DNA from: JAFEDN01 sp965651935
GTDB lineage: Bacteria; Pseudomonadota; Gammaproteobacteria; Coxiellales; Coxiellaceae
Direction: 5' to 3'
NCBI GenBank assembly: GCA_965651935.1
Contig: CBFGTC010000011.1
Span: 1-64,000, forward strand
Length of the DNA: 64,000 nucleotides
The notes beneath the pieces were generated by a model. That model was not told the DNA's origin and did not search any database. It saw nothing but the letters and a program-made list of their open reading frames with translations. Both the position numbers and the translations under genes were made by a program. How positions within the stretch are numbered: position 1 is the stretch's first letter; each line of letters begins with the position of its first letter. Of this stretch, positions 1 through 9,119 are shown one piece after another.

Positions 1-151
1 CTTTGTTTTCGTCGGGGAGCAGTGCGCAAACGACTTCAGTACCCAGCAGTTCCAGTCTGACTCCGTAACCAGAGTTATTAAAACCGTGTGATATCGAGGA
101 GCCTGTAAATAATGCGCTTGGTCTCGGCGCAGACTTGCCCTCAGTGGCCAC
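1..151 (-). CDS. Partial unidentified ORF running off the left edge
   Basis: A minus-strand frame stays open from a GTG at 151 to the window edge, about 50 codons. The peptide begins VATEGKSAPRPSALF and continues with G/S-rich sequence, then RLELLGTEVVCALLPDENK. I do not recognise it. Upstream the frame stays open for only nine codons (to a stop just before LLIRFCI), and I see no good ribosome binding site. It may be the start of a gene lying to the left, or a remnant of decayed DNA like the neighbouring IS66 fragment. Confidence 0.2.
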   Translation of the reverse strand, partial: MATEGKSAPRPSALFTGSSISHGFNNSGYGVRLELLGTEVVCALLPDENK

Positions 152-396
152 GATACAGAAGCGTATTAGGAGTCAAGTCCTGAATTCTGATAGGAGATTT
201 TTCTTCAAATTTTTTCAAAATCGCCTGATTGCGATGCGCATTGACAATATTTCAAATGTTTAGGAATTAAAGAACTTGTCCCTATTATTCGTTGCATATT
301 ATTTATTCAATCCGGTCTTCGGTACAATTTGTCATAGCGAAAGTCTCCTGCTTTTCCTCATTTTTTCGTGATTTAACAACTTGAATTATAAGGAAA

Positions 397-537
397 ATGT
401 TAGATTTTCGCTACTCCTTTTTAAATCTTACAATGAAATATCCGGGCTATTGGTATACAAAAGAAGAAATTTTGCTTGTTATTAATGAAAAAATAGTGCA
501 AAACGGTAAAAAAATTTTAAAGTTAAAGCGTACTTAA
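397..537 (+). CDS. Short hypothetical ORF, 46 codons
   Basis: An ATG-initiated frame with an AAGGA directly upstream (spacing very short, 2-3 nt) encodes a small basic peptide starting MLDFRYSFLNLTMKYPGYW and ending in a lysine-rich tail. No family is recognised. It lies in an otherwise empty, AT-rich stretch between the left edge and an IS66 remnant, so it may be chance or a gene fragment. Apart from this ORF and the partial frame at the left edge I see nothing in positions 1-570. Confidence 0.2.
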   Translation: MLDFRYSFLNLTMKYPGYWYTKEEILLVINEKIVQNGKKILKLKRT

Positions 538-571
538 CTGATACATCAAATAAATCGAATTTTATCGAAAT

Positions 572-1030
572 TTATCGTTATCACCCGGAACGGTCACGGG
601 TGGGTTAGCCCAATTATTACCGCTATTAACGCCGGTATATGATGCGATTGTTTTACATAATTTGGCAGCAGGCCACTGGCACGCAGATGAAACGGGCTTG
701 AAAGTGTTTGAGAAGATAGAAGGGAAAGAAAGTTCGCGATGGTATTTATGGGTTTTTCAAAATGAGGAATCCGTTGTTTTTAAAATCCGTCCCAGCCGAT
801 CTTCGCGGGTACTGATAGAATATTTTGGTGAAGATCACGCGGGTGGCATTTTAAACGTAGATCGTTACGGCGATTATGAAGTGATTGCGAAATCGGGATT
901 ATTTTTATTGGCATTTTGCTGGGCCCATGTTCGTCGGGATTTTATAGAGCATAGTAAAGCGTACCCCAAACAAGAAGCCTAGGGTTTAGCATGGGCTGAC
1001 AAAACATGAGCAGGAATCCTCCGCTTAAAA
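572..1030 (+). pseudogene. IS66-family transposase (TnpC-type) remnant
   Basis: The frame reads SLSPGTVTGGLAQLLPLL, then the DDE-domain block GHWHADETGLKVFEK, RWYLWVFQ, VDRYGDYEV and LAFCWAHVRRDF, all characteristic of IS66 transposases. The catalytic Asp of HADET and the Asp of NVDRY are present, but only about a quarter of a normal protein of roughly 500 aa remains. The frame hits a stop at 980-982 and homologous residues (GLAWADK) continue just beyond it, so the gene is broken as well as truncated at both ends. No intact terminal inverted repeats were found. It marks past mobile-element activity beside the hydrogenase operon. Confidence 0.8.
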
Positions 1031-1150
1031 TGGGTTCACCGATATTTACCAATTCAATATTGTTAGGTATTCCATCCTTAGATTTTGATGTTAAAAAAAT
1101 CAATATATCATATAATCAATCGGCGTTTATGATACTGATAGGATTTATCT

Positions 1151-1366
1151 ATGTGTCTAGCTATGCCTGCACTTATAGTTCAATTAGCAGACAATAATCA
1201 AGCGATTATTGAGCTAGCCGGTGTGCAGAAGACTATTTCAACGCTCTTGGTGGAAGATGTCAAAGTAGGAGATTATGTCATTATTCATGTTGGTTATGCT
1301 TTATCCAAATTGGATCAGTTAGAAGCTCAAAAAACATTACAATTGTTTCAAGCGGTTGTGAAATGA
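1151..1366 (+). CDS. hypC: Hydrogenase maturation chaperone HypC
   Basis: HypC is the small chaperone that works with HypD in assembling the Fe(CN)2CO moiety and delivers it to the hydrogenase large subunit. The 71-aa product starts MCLAMPA, matching the family signature MCL(A/G)(I/V/M)P in which Cys2 is essential, and length is normal. The ATG is preceded by a GATAGGAT ribosome-binding-like sequence. It is the first gene of a long operon and its stop overlaps the hypD start (ATGA). A longer overlapping frame at 1006-1197 has no homology and was not chosen. Confidence 0.95.
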   Translation: MCLAMPALIVQLADNNQAIIELAGVQKTISTLLVEDVKVGDYVIIHVGYALSKLDQLEAQKTLQLFQAVVK

Positions 1367-2499
1367 AATACATTGATGAGTTTCGTGATCATCGAGTTGC
1401 TAATGCTTTCGCTGGAGCGATATCCGTTCAGGCTTTAAAAAATCGTTCTTATTATCTCATGGAGTTTTGCGGAGGCCACACGCATACTATTTATCGATAT
1501 GGATTACCGAGCTTATTACCCCCAAACGTAAAGATGATGCATGGACCGGGCTGCCCGGTTTGCGTACTGCCGATTGCTCAAATAGATTATGCCATTGCCC
1601 TGGCAAAAAAACCGGAAATCATATTGTGCAGTTATGCCGATATGCTACGAGTACCGGGTTCTCATCAGCAAAGTTTATTACATGCTAAAGCGAAAGGAGC
1701 GGACGTACGAATGATTTATTCCGTCGATGATGCGCTGCAAATAGCGCGTACTTTCCCCGATCGTGAGATTGTTTTTTTTGCAATTGGTTTTGAAACCACT
1801 ACCCCACCGACCGCCGCAGCGATATTAATGGCTAAGCAGCAAAAGCTGAAAAACTTTTCGGTGTTTTGCAACCACGTTTTAACTCCTATTGCTATGCGCA
1901 GTTTATTGAGCCAAACATCAAATGAAGTCAATTTAGACGGATTTATTGGGCCTGCTCATGTCAGTATCATTGTGGGTAGCCAAGCTTATCAGTCTGTCGC
2001 CGATGATTACCGCAAACCTATTGTGATTTCTGGATTTGAACCGCTGGATGTACTTCAATCTATTCTCATGTTAATTAATTTAATTAACGAAAATAAGCAT
2101 GGGGTATATAATCAATATACCCGTGCGGTTTCAGCCGAAGGCAACCAGAAATCTCAAGCGATTATGCAGCAAGTATTCGAGTTGCGTGATCAATTTGAAT
2201 GGCGTGGCTTAGGTTGGATTCCTCTCAGCGCGCTTAAGATCAATGCTGCTTATCAAGATTTTGATGCCGAACGGCGATTTCCGATCACTGTTCAGAGCAG
2301 CCAGGAACATCGCGCTTGTGAATGCCCGGCCATTTTGCGCGGTGCTAAAAATCCACTGGATTGTAAATTATTTGCAGCGGTTTGCACGCCGGCCAATCCA
2401 TTAGGCGCGTGTATGGTGTCTTCTGAAGGCGCATGTGCAGCCTATTATTCCTATGTATCTAACCAAAAAACGAAGAACCATCATGAAAATAGGTCTTAA
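1363..2499 (+). CDS. hypD: Hydrogenase maturation scaffold HypD
   Basis: HypD is an iron-sulfur protein on which, with HypC, the iron is decorated with CN and CO ligands. The 378-aa product has the expected conserved blocks: CGGHTHT around Cys36, GPGCPVCV with Cys64 and Cys67, and C-terminal cysteines in ECPAILRG and NPLGACMVSSEGAC that bind the [4Fe-4S] cluster. Length is typical. It overlaps hypC by 4 bp and hypE by 17 bp, indicating translational coupling inside the hydrogenase operon. Confidence 0.96.
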   Translation: MKYIDEFRDHRVANAFAGAISVQALKNRSYYLMEFCGGHTHTIYRYGLPSLLPPNVKMMHGPGCPVCVLPIAQIDYAIALAKKPEIILCSYADMLRVPGSHQQSLLHAKAKGADVRMIYSVDDALQIARTFPDREIVFFAIGFETTTPPTAAAILMAKQQKLKNFSVFCNHVLTPIAMRSLLSQTSNEVNLDGFIGPAHVSIIVGSQAYQSVADDYRKPIVISGFEPLDVLQSILMLINLINENKHGVYNQYTRAVSAEGNQKSQAIMQQVFELRDQFEWRGLGWIPLSALKINAAYQDFDAERRFPITVQSSQEHRACECPAILRGAKNPLDCKLFAAVCTPANPLGACMVSSEGACAAYYSYVSNQKTKNHHENRS

Positions 2500-3505
2500 A
2501 AACAGCACAATTAATTTAAGTCATGGTGCAGGCGGGCGCGCGATGTCCGAGTTGATTGATCAATTATTCTTAAAATATTTTAACAACCCCATTCTCGCAG
2601 AAAAAAACGATCAGGCTCGCTTTTCAATAGAGAGCGGCAATATGGTGATGACTACCGATAGCTATGTCATTTCACCGCTGTTTTTCCCTGGAGGAAATAT
2701 CGGTAGCCTGTCTGTGCACGGAACGGTGAATGATATTGTTATGAGCGGTGCAAAACCGTTATACATGTCTGCCAGTTTTATCATAGAAGAAGGATTTCCA
2801 TTGCAGGATTTGCAACAGATCATCCAATCGATGGCTCTGGCTGCACAACAAACCGGTGTTCTCATTGTTACCGGCGATACTAAAGTAGTGGAACGCGGCA
2901 AGGGTGACGGTGTGTTTATCACCACTACGGCTGTCGGTGCTGTTCCCAAAGGGATAGAAATATCTCCTAATCGTGCGAAAATCGGCGATCATGTGCTGAT
3001 CAATGGGTTTATAGGAGACCATGGTGTAGCGGTGATGTCACAGCGGGAAAATTTACAATTTACCGCTCCAGTGGTTTCCGATACCTGCGCCCTGCATGAT
3101 TTAGTTGCCGAAATGATCAAAGCGGTTCCTAATCTACATTGTTTACGCGATCCGACACGCGGTGGCTTAGCCAGCGTTTTAAATGAGTGGACTCAGCAAT
3201 CACAGGTGGGATTTATGCTTGAAGAAGCGCGAATCCCGGTCAGACCCGCCGTGGCAGGTGCTTGCGAACTGTTAGGTTTAGACCCTTTATACATCGCCAA
3301 TGAGGGAAAGTTGGTGGCCATTTGTAGCGCTGATGATTCAGAATGTTTATTATCAGCGATGCAGGCGCACCCCTTAGGCCGGGAAGCCGCCATTATCGGC
3401 CAAGTGGTTGCTGGGCCGCCCTATTGTGTGCAGATGCAAACCAGTCTGGGCGGCGTTCGTTTGGTGGACTGGTTGACGGGAGAACAGCTACCAAGAATAT
3501 GCTAG
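2483..3505 (+). CDS. hypE: Hydrogenase maturation dehydratase HypE
   Basis: HypE (PurM/ThiL-like fold) dehydrates the carbamoyl group placed on its C-terminal cysteine to thiocyanate, the source of cyanide ligands. The start chosen gives MKIGLKNSTINLSHGAGGRAM with the GAGG motif and a 340-aa protein; a start 48 bp upstream would add a non-homologous tail. The protein ends in PRIC, so the terminal cysteine that carries the carbamoyl group is intact. ATP-binding blocks (VTGDTKVV, RDPTRGGLA) are present. It overlaps the end of hypD by 17 bp. Confidence 0.95.
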   Translation: MKIGLKNSTINLSHGAGGRAMSELIDQLFLKYFNNPILAEKNDQARFSIESGNMVMTTDSYVISPLFFPGGNIGSLSVHGTVNDIVMSGAKPLYMSASFIIEEGFPLQDLQQIIQSMALAAQQTGVLIVTGDTKVVERGKGDGVFITTTAVGAVPKGIEISPNRAKIGDHVLINGFIGDHGVAVMSQRENLQFTAPVVSDTCALHDLVAEMIKAVPNLHCLRDPTRGGLASVLNEWTQQSQVGFMLEEARIPVRPAVAGACELLGLDPLYIANEGKLVAICSADDSECLLSAMQAHPLGREAAIIGQVVAGPPYCVQMQTSLGGVRLVDWLTGEQLPRIC

Positions 3506-3514
3506 GGACAGCGA

Positions 3515-4657
3515 ATGGAAAATCAGAATGATAGCTACTTTTTAGCGTACGAGAAACTGACCGAATTATTAGATGGGCTAAGAGCACATGGCTATCGTTG
3601 CATGGGTCCACAAGTTCGGGATGAAGCCATCGTTTATGACGACCTTGAATCTATTCAGCAGTTGCCCTGGGGAATTCAGGATGAACAAAAACCCGGCAGC
3701 TACCGCTTAAAGCAAATAGATACCACTCAAGCATTTGCCTGGGCCAATGGCCCGCAAGCGATTAAACCGTTCTTATTTAAACCTAAAGAATTACTCTGGA
3801 AAGTTGAAAAAAATCAGGAAGGTCGACTCATTTTTCAGCAAATTCCACCTCAGCCACAACAAATCGCATTATTCGGCGTGCGCGCCTGTGATTTAGCGGC
3901 CATGATGGTTCAGGATAAAGTTTTTATTCAAGATAAATACGTCGATGCGCGTTATAAAGCCCAGCGTGAGAGTTTGTTTATTATCGCGGTTAATTGCAGT
4001 TATTCCGGGGGCAATTGTTTCTGTGTTTCAACCGGAGACGGACCTGAGGTTAAACAAGGATTCGATATCGCCATGACTGAAATTAATCATGGATTTGTGA
4101 TTACTCAAAGCAGCGCCAAAGCTGAAAAAATATTAACGGCATTAAACTTGATGGCTGCCACGCCTGTGCATCGGGAACAGGCATGCCAGGGAATAGCCAG
4201 GGCTGTCCAAATGCAAACTAAAAAAATGCCGTCGGTGAATGTTCGTGATTTATTATTTGCTAACCTTGATCACCCTCGTTGGGAGGATGTGGCGAAAAGA
4301 TGTTTATCTTGCGGTAATTGTACTTCCGTTTGTCCTACTTGTTTTTGTCATACTGAAACGGAGAAACCCGCGTTAGATGGGACAATCAGTGAACATGCCC
4401 GCGAATGGGATTCGTGTTTTACCGCAGATCACAGTTATATTCACGATTCCGTGATCCGCGACACCACCAAAGCACGCTATAAGCAATGGTTGACACACAA
4501 ATTAGCCAGTTGGTGGGATCAATTTGATACCAGCGGTTGCATTGGTTGTGGACGATGCGTCACCTGGTGTCCGGTTGGAATTGATCTAACCGAAGAAATC
4601 GCAGCCATTTCCGGAGAATCTAATCAGGTGATTCCAAACGAGGGTGACAATGATTAG
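3515..4657 (+). CDS. hydB: Group 3b [NiFe] hydrogenase, beta (iron-sulfur) subunit
   Basis: This 380-aa protein matches the beta subunit of cytosolic NADP-linked (sulf)hydrogenases and the related anaerobic sulfite reductase subunit A. Two ferredoxin-type cluster motifs are visible: Cys263-266-269-273 (CLSCGNCTSVC) and Cys342-345-348-352 (CIGCGRCVTWC), each followed by proline. It should wire electrons between the hydrogenase dimer and the flavin subunit encoded next. It lies 9 bp after hypE and overlaps the next gene by 14 bp. The sulfur-reducing activity known from archaeal homologues cannot be inferred here. Confidence 0.9.
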   Translation: MENQNDSYFLAYEKLTELLDGLRAHGYRCMGPQVRDEAIVYDDLESIQQLPWGIQDEQKPGSYRLKQIDTTQAFAWANGPQAIKPFLFKPKELLWKVEKNQEGRLIFQQIPPQPQQIALFGVRACDLAAMMVQDKVFIQDKYVDARYKAQRESLFIIAVNCSYSGGNCFCVSTGDGPEVKQGFDIAMTEINHGFVITQSSAKAEKILTALNLMAATPVHREQACQGIARAVQMQTKKMPSVNVRDLLFANLDHPRWEDVAKRCLSCGNCTSVCPTCFCHTETEKPALDGTISEHAREWDSCFTADHSYIHDSVIRDTTKARYKQWLTHKLASWWDQFDTSGCIGCGRCVTWCPVGIDLTEEIAAISGESNQVIPNEGDND

Positions 4658-5486
4658 AGATCCTTACTTACCTCAGACCGCGCAGATTATTCAACGGCGG
4701 ACAGAGACAAAAAATATTTTTACCCTGGGTTTGAAGTTTATAGATGAACAATTTCACCGGAATTATCACTTTCATCCCGGTCAATTTAACATGCTATATT
4801 TATATGGTGTGGGCGAAGTGGCCATATCCGTCGCCTCAGACCCCGAAGAAAAAGAAATATATTTTCATACGATTCGCCGAGTCGGACAAGTGACTACCGG
4901 ATTATGGCAATTACGTGAAGGTGATTATGTTGGAGTACGCGGTCCCTATGGCGCAGGATGGCCGTTATCGCAGGCCAAAGCACAAGATGTGGTCATTATT
5001 ACCGGCGGTTTAGGATGCGCGCCTTCCGTATCTGCGATCCACTATATCGTCAAACGCCGTACTCAATATGGAAAACTGTTTATACTCCAAGGGGTCAAAC
5101 ATAGCGACGATTTATTGTTCCGTCAACAATACGACTATTGGTCACAGTTGCCTAATACTCAAATTTTATTAGCGGCGAGCAGCGGTAAGACGCCACGATC
5201 TTGGTTGAGGGGATATGTGACCCAGTGTATTCCAGATTTACCCCTTGATGTCGACAAAACCATGGTGATGATGTGCGGGCCTGAAGCGATGATGCTGGCC
5301 GCCATTCAACCTCTCATGCAAAAGGGTCTGATGGAAGAAAAAATCTATATCAATATGGAAAGAAATATGGAATGCGCATTAGGGCATTGTGGTCATTGTC
5401 AGTTTGGCGGTCAGTTTGTTTGCAAAGACGGGCCGGTTTTTGCTTACCCCGTTATAAAAAACTTATTTGGCCGGAAAGGATTTTAA
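4644..5486 (+). CDS. hydG: Group 3b [NiFe] hydrogenase, gamma (FAD/NAD(P)-binding) subunit
   Basis: A ferredoxin-NADP reductase-fold protein of 280 aa, close to the PyrK/sulfide-dehydrogenase type. The N-terminal flavin domain has HPGQFNML and GPYGAGWP; the nucleotide-binding segment shows ITGGLGCAPS and MMCGPEAMM. A C-terminal [2Fe-2S] site is formed by Cys244, Cys249, Cys252 and Cys260 (CALGHCGHCQFG...VCKDGP). It should exchange electrons with NAD(P)H. The start could be two codons later (MIRDPY). It ends TAATG, overlapping the small-subunit gene by one base. Confidence 0.9.
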   Translation: MTMIRDPYLPQTAQIIQRRTETKNIFTLGLKFIDEQFHRNYHFHPGQFNMLYLYGVGEVAISVASDPEEKEIYFHTIRRVGQVTTGLWQLREGDYVGVRGPYGAGWPLSQAKAQDVVIITGGLGCAPSVSAIHYIVKRRTQYGKLFILQGVKHSDDLLFRQQYDYWSQLPNTQILLAASSGKTPRSWLRGYVTQCIPDLPLDVDKTMVMMCGPEAMMLAAIQPLMQKGLMEEKIYINMERNMECALGHCGHCQFGGQFVCKDGPVFAYPVIKNLFGRKGF

Positions 5487-6274
5487 TGCAAAGCGATAAA
5501 CCTAAATTAGCTGTTTACAAATTCGCTTCTTGTGATGGTTGTCAATTAGCGTTTTTAAATTTGGGTGAAATACTGTTGGAACTGGCTAATTTAGTCGATA
5601 TTGTCCATTTTCCCGAAGCAGGCCCTGTGAACTTGGAACAGGAAGTCGATATTGCTTTTGTGGAAGGCAGCGTCTCTACTCCCGAGCATTTGGAGAGAAT
5701 TCAAGCGATCCGGCAGCATAGCCGATATCTGATCACCATCGGGGCATGCGCCACTGCTGGCGGTATACAGGCGCTACGTAATTTTGCTGATGCCAAGGAG
5801 TGGACGTCGATGGTTTATGCTAAACCGGAATATATTCAAACTCTGGCGACTTCCTCCGCCATTGCCAAGCATGTGAAAGTGGACCTAGAGTTATGGGGCT
5901 GTCCGGTCAACAGCGAACAGGTTTTATCAGCCATTCGAATATTATTGCAAAAAGTGACACCCCGAGTGCGGCGAGACAGTGTTTGCATTCAATGCAAACA
6001 GGCTGGAAATATTTGTGTGTTGGTCTCTAAAGGGGAGCCGTGTTTAGGTCCTGTGACCCAAACCGGTTGTGGCGCGTTATGCCCCAGCGCCGGGCGTGAT
6101 TGTTATGGCTGTTATGGTCCGGATGAAAATCCTAATACAGCCAGTTTAGCCCGGCGGTTTGATGGTTTAGGACTAATGCCGAAACAAATTGCGCGGCGCT
6201 TTTTATTGATTAACAACCAGGCTCCCGCTTTTCATGAAGCTGGAATCAAAGCGCAGGAAACGATAGATGACTGA
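5486..6274 (+). CDS. hydD: [NiFe] hydrogenase small (delta) subunit
   Basis: The electron-transfer subunit next to the NiFe site. Starting at the ATG overlapping the previous stop gives 262 aa beginning MQSDKPKLAVYKFASCDGCQ; an earlier start would add a shadow of the previous gene. Cluster ligands visible are Cys16 and Cys19 (CDGC), Cys88 (GACATAGG), the GCPVN block, and a cysteine-rich C-terminal third (CIQCKQAGNIC, GEPCLGP, GCGALCPS, CYGCYGP). There is no twin-arginine signal peptide, which fits a cytoplasmic group 3 enzyme. Confidence 0.93.
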   Translation: MQSDKPKLAVYKFASCDGCQLAFLNLGEILLELANLVDIVHFPEAGPVNLEQEVDIAFVEGSVSTPEHLERIQAIRQHSRYLITIGACATAGGIQALRNFADAKEWTSMVYAKPEYIQTLATSSAIAKHVKVDLELWGCPVNSEQVLSAIRILLQKVTPRVRRDSVCIQCKQAGNICVLVSKGEPCLGPVTQTGCGALCPSAGRDCYGCYGPDENPNTASLARRFDGLGLMPKQIARRFLLINNQAPAFHEAGIKAQETIDD

Positions 6275-7562
6275 CCAAACTGTTCGTATCGATGTTCCAA
6301 TATTAGCGCGGGTTGAAGGCGAAGGTGCTCTTAATTTAGTGATTCGCAATCAACAAATTGAAGCTTTACAACTTCGTATTTATGAGCCGCCGCGGTTTTT
6401 TGAAAAATTACTTGAAGGCCGCGAACCCAATGAAGTCATCGATGCGGTTGCGCGAATCTGCGGGATTTGTCCTGTGGCTTATCAAATGACGGCTGTTCAC
6501 GCCATTGAAAATATTTTTAACATCGAAGTGAATCCGTGGGTGCGTGAAATGCGGCGTTTATTTTATTGTGGAGAATGGATTGAAAGTCACAGCATCCATA
6601 TCCACATGTTAGCGGCTCCCGATTTCCTTGGATTTAATTCCATGATCGATATGGCGAAGCAATATCCTGAAATCGTGACTCGTGGTATGCAATTACATGT
6701 ACTGGGTAACGAATTGATGTGCTTGTTAGGTAAACGCGCCGTGCATCCGGTGGGCGCATGCGTGGGTGGCTTTTATCGAGCGCCGGATAAATCGCAGGTA
6801 GCTGCGTTATTAACAAAATTTGAGCGGTATTTGCCGGAGGCGGAAGCTTTAGTCAGATGGGCGGCAGCGTTACCGCTTGCCAAGATGGAACAGGATTTTA
6901 TCAGTGTGGCGATGCAACATCCGGATGAGTATCCCTTTAACCAGGGTCAAATCGTCTCAGATCAGGGATTAAAAATCAGTGCTGAAGAATTCGAGAAACA
7001 TTTTCAGGAACATCAGGTTTCTTATTCCAATGCTTTGCACTGTTTGTTAGATGGTCGACCCTACTTAGTGGGTCCTCTGGCGAGAGTTAATCTAAATCAT
7101 CATTTGTTTCCTACTGCGATACAGGAATTAATTAAGGATATTGGTATCCAGTGGCCGGTTAAAAATATGTTTTATAGCATTGTTGCCCGAGCTTTAGAGA
7201 TTTATTATGCCATGCTGGAAGCAGTTAGATTGATGCGTCAATATCAATCGCCAAACGTTTCAAGAATTAAATTCACTGCCTCAGCCGGCGTTGGATCTTG
7301 GTGTACTGAAGCGCCGCGCGGTTTGCTTTGGAAGCGCTTCGAATTGAATGAGAGCGGATTAGTGCAATCAGCACGGATCGTACCGCCCACTAGTCAAAAT
7401 CAGGCGCGGATTGAAGCCGATCTGCGGTGGTCATTGCAAAATTATGGCTTAAAGAAAAATGAAAAAGATCTGCGTGAATATAGCGAAAAAGTCATCCGCA
7501 ACTACGATCCCTGTATCTCGTGTTCTACCCATTTTTTAACGTTAACTTTGGAACGAGAATAA
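6267..7562 (+). CDS. hydA: [NiFe] hydrogenase large (alpha) catalytic subunit, group 3b
   Basis: Catalyses reversible H2 oxidation / proton reduction. The NiFe ligands are seen in RICGICPVAYQ (Cys65, Cys68) and in DPCISCSTH (Cys416, Cys419, His422). The use of Gln rather than His in the first motif is typical of cytosolic NAD(P)-linked group 3 enzymes. After His422 there is a nine-residue tail (FLTLTLERE) of the kind removed by a maturation protease, and such a protease is encoded directly downstream. Length (431 aa) fits group 3b. It overlaps the small-subunit gene by 8 bp. Confidence 0.95.
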   Translation: MTDQTVRIDVPILARVEGEGALNLVIRNQQIEALQLRIYEPPRFFEKLLEGREPNEVIDAVARICGICPVAYQMTAVHAIENIFNIEVNPWVREMRRLFYCGEWIESHSIHIHMLAAPDFLGFNSMIDMAKQYPEIVTRGMQLHVLGNELMCLLGKRAVHPVGACVGGFYRAPDKSQVAALLTKFERYLPEAEALVRWAAALPLAKMEQDFISVAMQHPDEYPFNQGQIVSDQGLKISAEEFEKHFQEHQVSYSNALHCLLDGRPYLVGPLARVNLNHHLFPTAIQELIKDIGIQWPVKNMFYSIVARALEIYYAMLEAVRLMRQYQSPNVSRIKFTASAGVGSWCTEAPRGLLWKRFELNESGLVQSARIVPPTSQNQARIEADLRWSLQNYGLKKNEKDLREYSEKVIRNYDPCISCSTHFLTLTLERE

Positions 7563-7567
7563 TAGTC

Positions 7568-8044
7568 ATGATACGTATTATGGGCATAGGTTCACCCTTT
7601 GGAGATGATCAAGTGGGATGGCGGGTAGCTGAGTTATTGCAAAAAGCGCCGCCGTTAAAAAATTATTTAAATCAATTTCTCGATATTCAAATCAGTGACC
7701 GTCCCGGTTTAGGACTTACCATGATGATGGACGGTATAAAAACTCTTTATTTAGTGGATGCATTAAAAGGTTTGGATAATCAAATAGAGCAAATTTACCG
7801 AATAGATAACAAAAATCTGATGGCAAAAAAAGAAATATTTTTTTCGACGCATGGATTTGGGGTGGTGGCGGCGCTTGAACTCGCTCAGGTGTTAGGAAAG
7901 CTCCCTGTCGAGACTATTATTTACGGAATAAAAATCGACGTGATCGATTACCGAGTTTCATTATCACCGCATATTGCGAAAGCTTGCAATGAACTGGTGC
8001 ATCAAATGACTCAAGAATTATTAAGCAAACTGAGAGATAGCTGA
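7568..8044 (+). CDS. Hydrogenase maturation endopeptidase (HycI/HoxW type)
   Basis: A 158-aa member of the M52-like peptidases that clip the C-terminal tail of the large subunit after nickel insertion. The family blocks are visible: GIGSPFGDDQVGWRV near the N-terminus (nickel-sensing acidic residue in GDD), VDALKG in the middle and STHGFG. The start chosen (MIRIMGIGSP) removes an upstream extension overlapping the large-subunit gene. It follows the catalytic-subunit gene by 5 bp and overlaps hypA by one base, as expected for a dedicated protease. Confidence 0.88.
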   Translation: MIRIMGIGSPFGDDQVGWRVAELLQKAPPLKNYLNQFLDIQISDRPGLGLTMMMDGIKTLYLVDALKGLDNQIEQIYRIDNKNLMAKKEIFFSTHGFGVVAALELAQVLGKLPVETIIYGIKIDVIDYRVSLSPHIAKACNELVHQMTQELLSKLRDS

Positions 8045-8388
8045 TGCATGAACTTTCTTTGTGTCAAAGTTTATTACGAATTATTGAGAAAAAGATGAGT
8101 GAACTGAATCATAGCGCAAAGCGTGTGACGGCAGTTTGGCTGGAAATGAGCCTATTATGTGGAGTGGATGTGAAATCATTAGAATTTTATTTTCCCATTG
8201 TCACTAAAAATACTTTGGCTGAAAATGCTTGCTTGCATATTACCCTAATCCCCATGCCTGCTAGATGCACGGTTTGCCAACAAGATGTCAATATAGAGGG
8301 CTTTTTGCCTTGTCCGTCCTGTGGCAATTATAAATTGATCATGGCGCGGAAGCCGGAATTAATCGTTAAACGTGTGGAGATTCATTAA
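8044..8388 (+). CDS. hypA: Hydrogenase nickel incorporation protein HypA
   Basis: HypA delivers nickel to the large subunit with HypB. The 114-aa product begins MHELSLC, where the N-terminal amine and His2 form the nickel site, and carries the structural zinc site Cys75-x2-Cys78 and Cys90-x2-Cys93 (CTVC...CPSC). Length is normal. It sits between the protease and hypB, overlapping both by a single base. Confidence 0.95.
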   Translation: MHELSLCQSLLRIIEKKMSELNHSAKRVTAVWLEMSLLCGVDVKSLEFYFPIVTKNTLAENACLHITLIPMPARCTVCQQDVNIEGFLPCPSCGNYKLIMARKPELIVKRVEIH

Positions 8389-9119
8389 TGTGTGGTATTT
8401 GCGGTTGTGATAATCATTCCCATCCTCATTCTCATTCTCATTCCGAGATAGTAGATATTGGAAAAAATATCTTATCGGAGAATGACCAATATGCGGAGAA
8501 CAATAAACTTTTTTTTTCTGCAAAAAATATTTTTACCATTAATCTGGTATCCAGCCCTGGTTCTGGAAAAACCACACTATTAACTAAAACCTTACAGCAG
8601 TACCGGCATCAAATTCCTATGAATGTAATCGTAGGAGATCAACATACTCATCTTGACGCCGAACGATTAGGAAAAACAGGTTCTCCGGTAATACAAATTA
8701 ATACTGGAAAAATGTGCCATTTAGATGCGCATCATATTCATCATGCCGTAGAAGATTTATCAATTGATTCACACGGTATTTTATGGATTGAAAATGTCGG
8801 CAATTTAGTCTGTCCGGCTTTATTTGCCTTAGGTGAAGCTTCCCGCATTGTTATTTTATCAGTAACGGAAGGGGAGGATAAACCGCTAAAATACCCATAT
8901 ATGTTTCAAGACTCGGAATTAATGATCATCAACAAATTGGATTTATTACCCTTTGTGGATTTCAATGTTTCTCAGTGTATTGAATACGCTAAGCGCGTTA
9001 ATCCTCAGATTCAGATAGTGGAAACTTCGGCTGTAAAAAATGAAGGGTTACAAACATGGTTTCAGTGGTTAACGCAACGATATCAACAGCAACTACAACA
9101 CGCTGGCGTGTGCGGATAA
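8388..9119 (+). CDS. hypB: Hydrogenase nickel incorporation GTPase HypB
   Basis: A SIMIBI-class GTPase that drives nickel transfer into the hydrogenase. The N-terminus has the high-affinity metal site MCGICGC, followed by a histidine-rich nickel-storage stretch (HSHPHSHSHSE, residues 10-20). The P-loop is GSGKTT at residues 58-63 and the NKLDLLP nucleotide-specificity motif follows later. The 243-aa length is standard. Upstream it overlaps hypA by one base. Confidence 0.95.
   Translation: MCGICGCDNHSHPHSHSHSEIVDIGKNILSENDQYAENNKLFFSAKNIFTINLVSSPGSGKTTLLTKTLQQYRHQIPMNVIVGDQHTHLDAERLGKTGSPVIQINTGKMCHLDAHHIHHAVEDLSIDSHGILWIENVGNLVCPALFALGEASRIVILSVTEGEDKPLKYPYMFQDSELMIINKLDLLPFVDFNVSQCIEYAKRVNPQIQIVETSAVKNEGLQTWFQWLTQRYQQQLQHAGVCG

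Noticed and set aside
1085..1116. FNR-type site or sigma-70 promoter before hypC
   Set aside because: TTGAT and ATCAA occur but with 8-nt rather than 4-nt spacing, and TTGATG/TATAAT are 20 bp apart; neither fits well.
1006..1197. 63-codon plus-strand open frame before hypC
   Set aside because: No similarity to anything, overlaps hypC out of frame, and the IS66 remnant and hypC promoter region explain the sequence.
3515..7562. Hox-type (group 3d) NAD-reducing hydrogenase
   Set aside because: There are no HoxF/HoxU-type diaphorase subunits; the flavin subunit is of the ferredoxin-NADP reductase type and the beta subunit matches group 3b.
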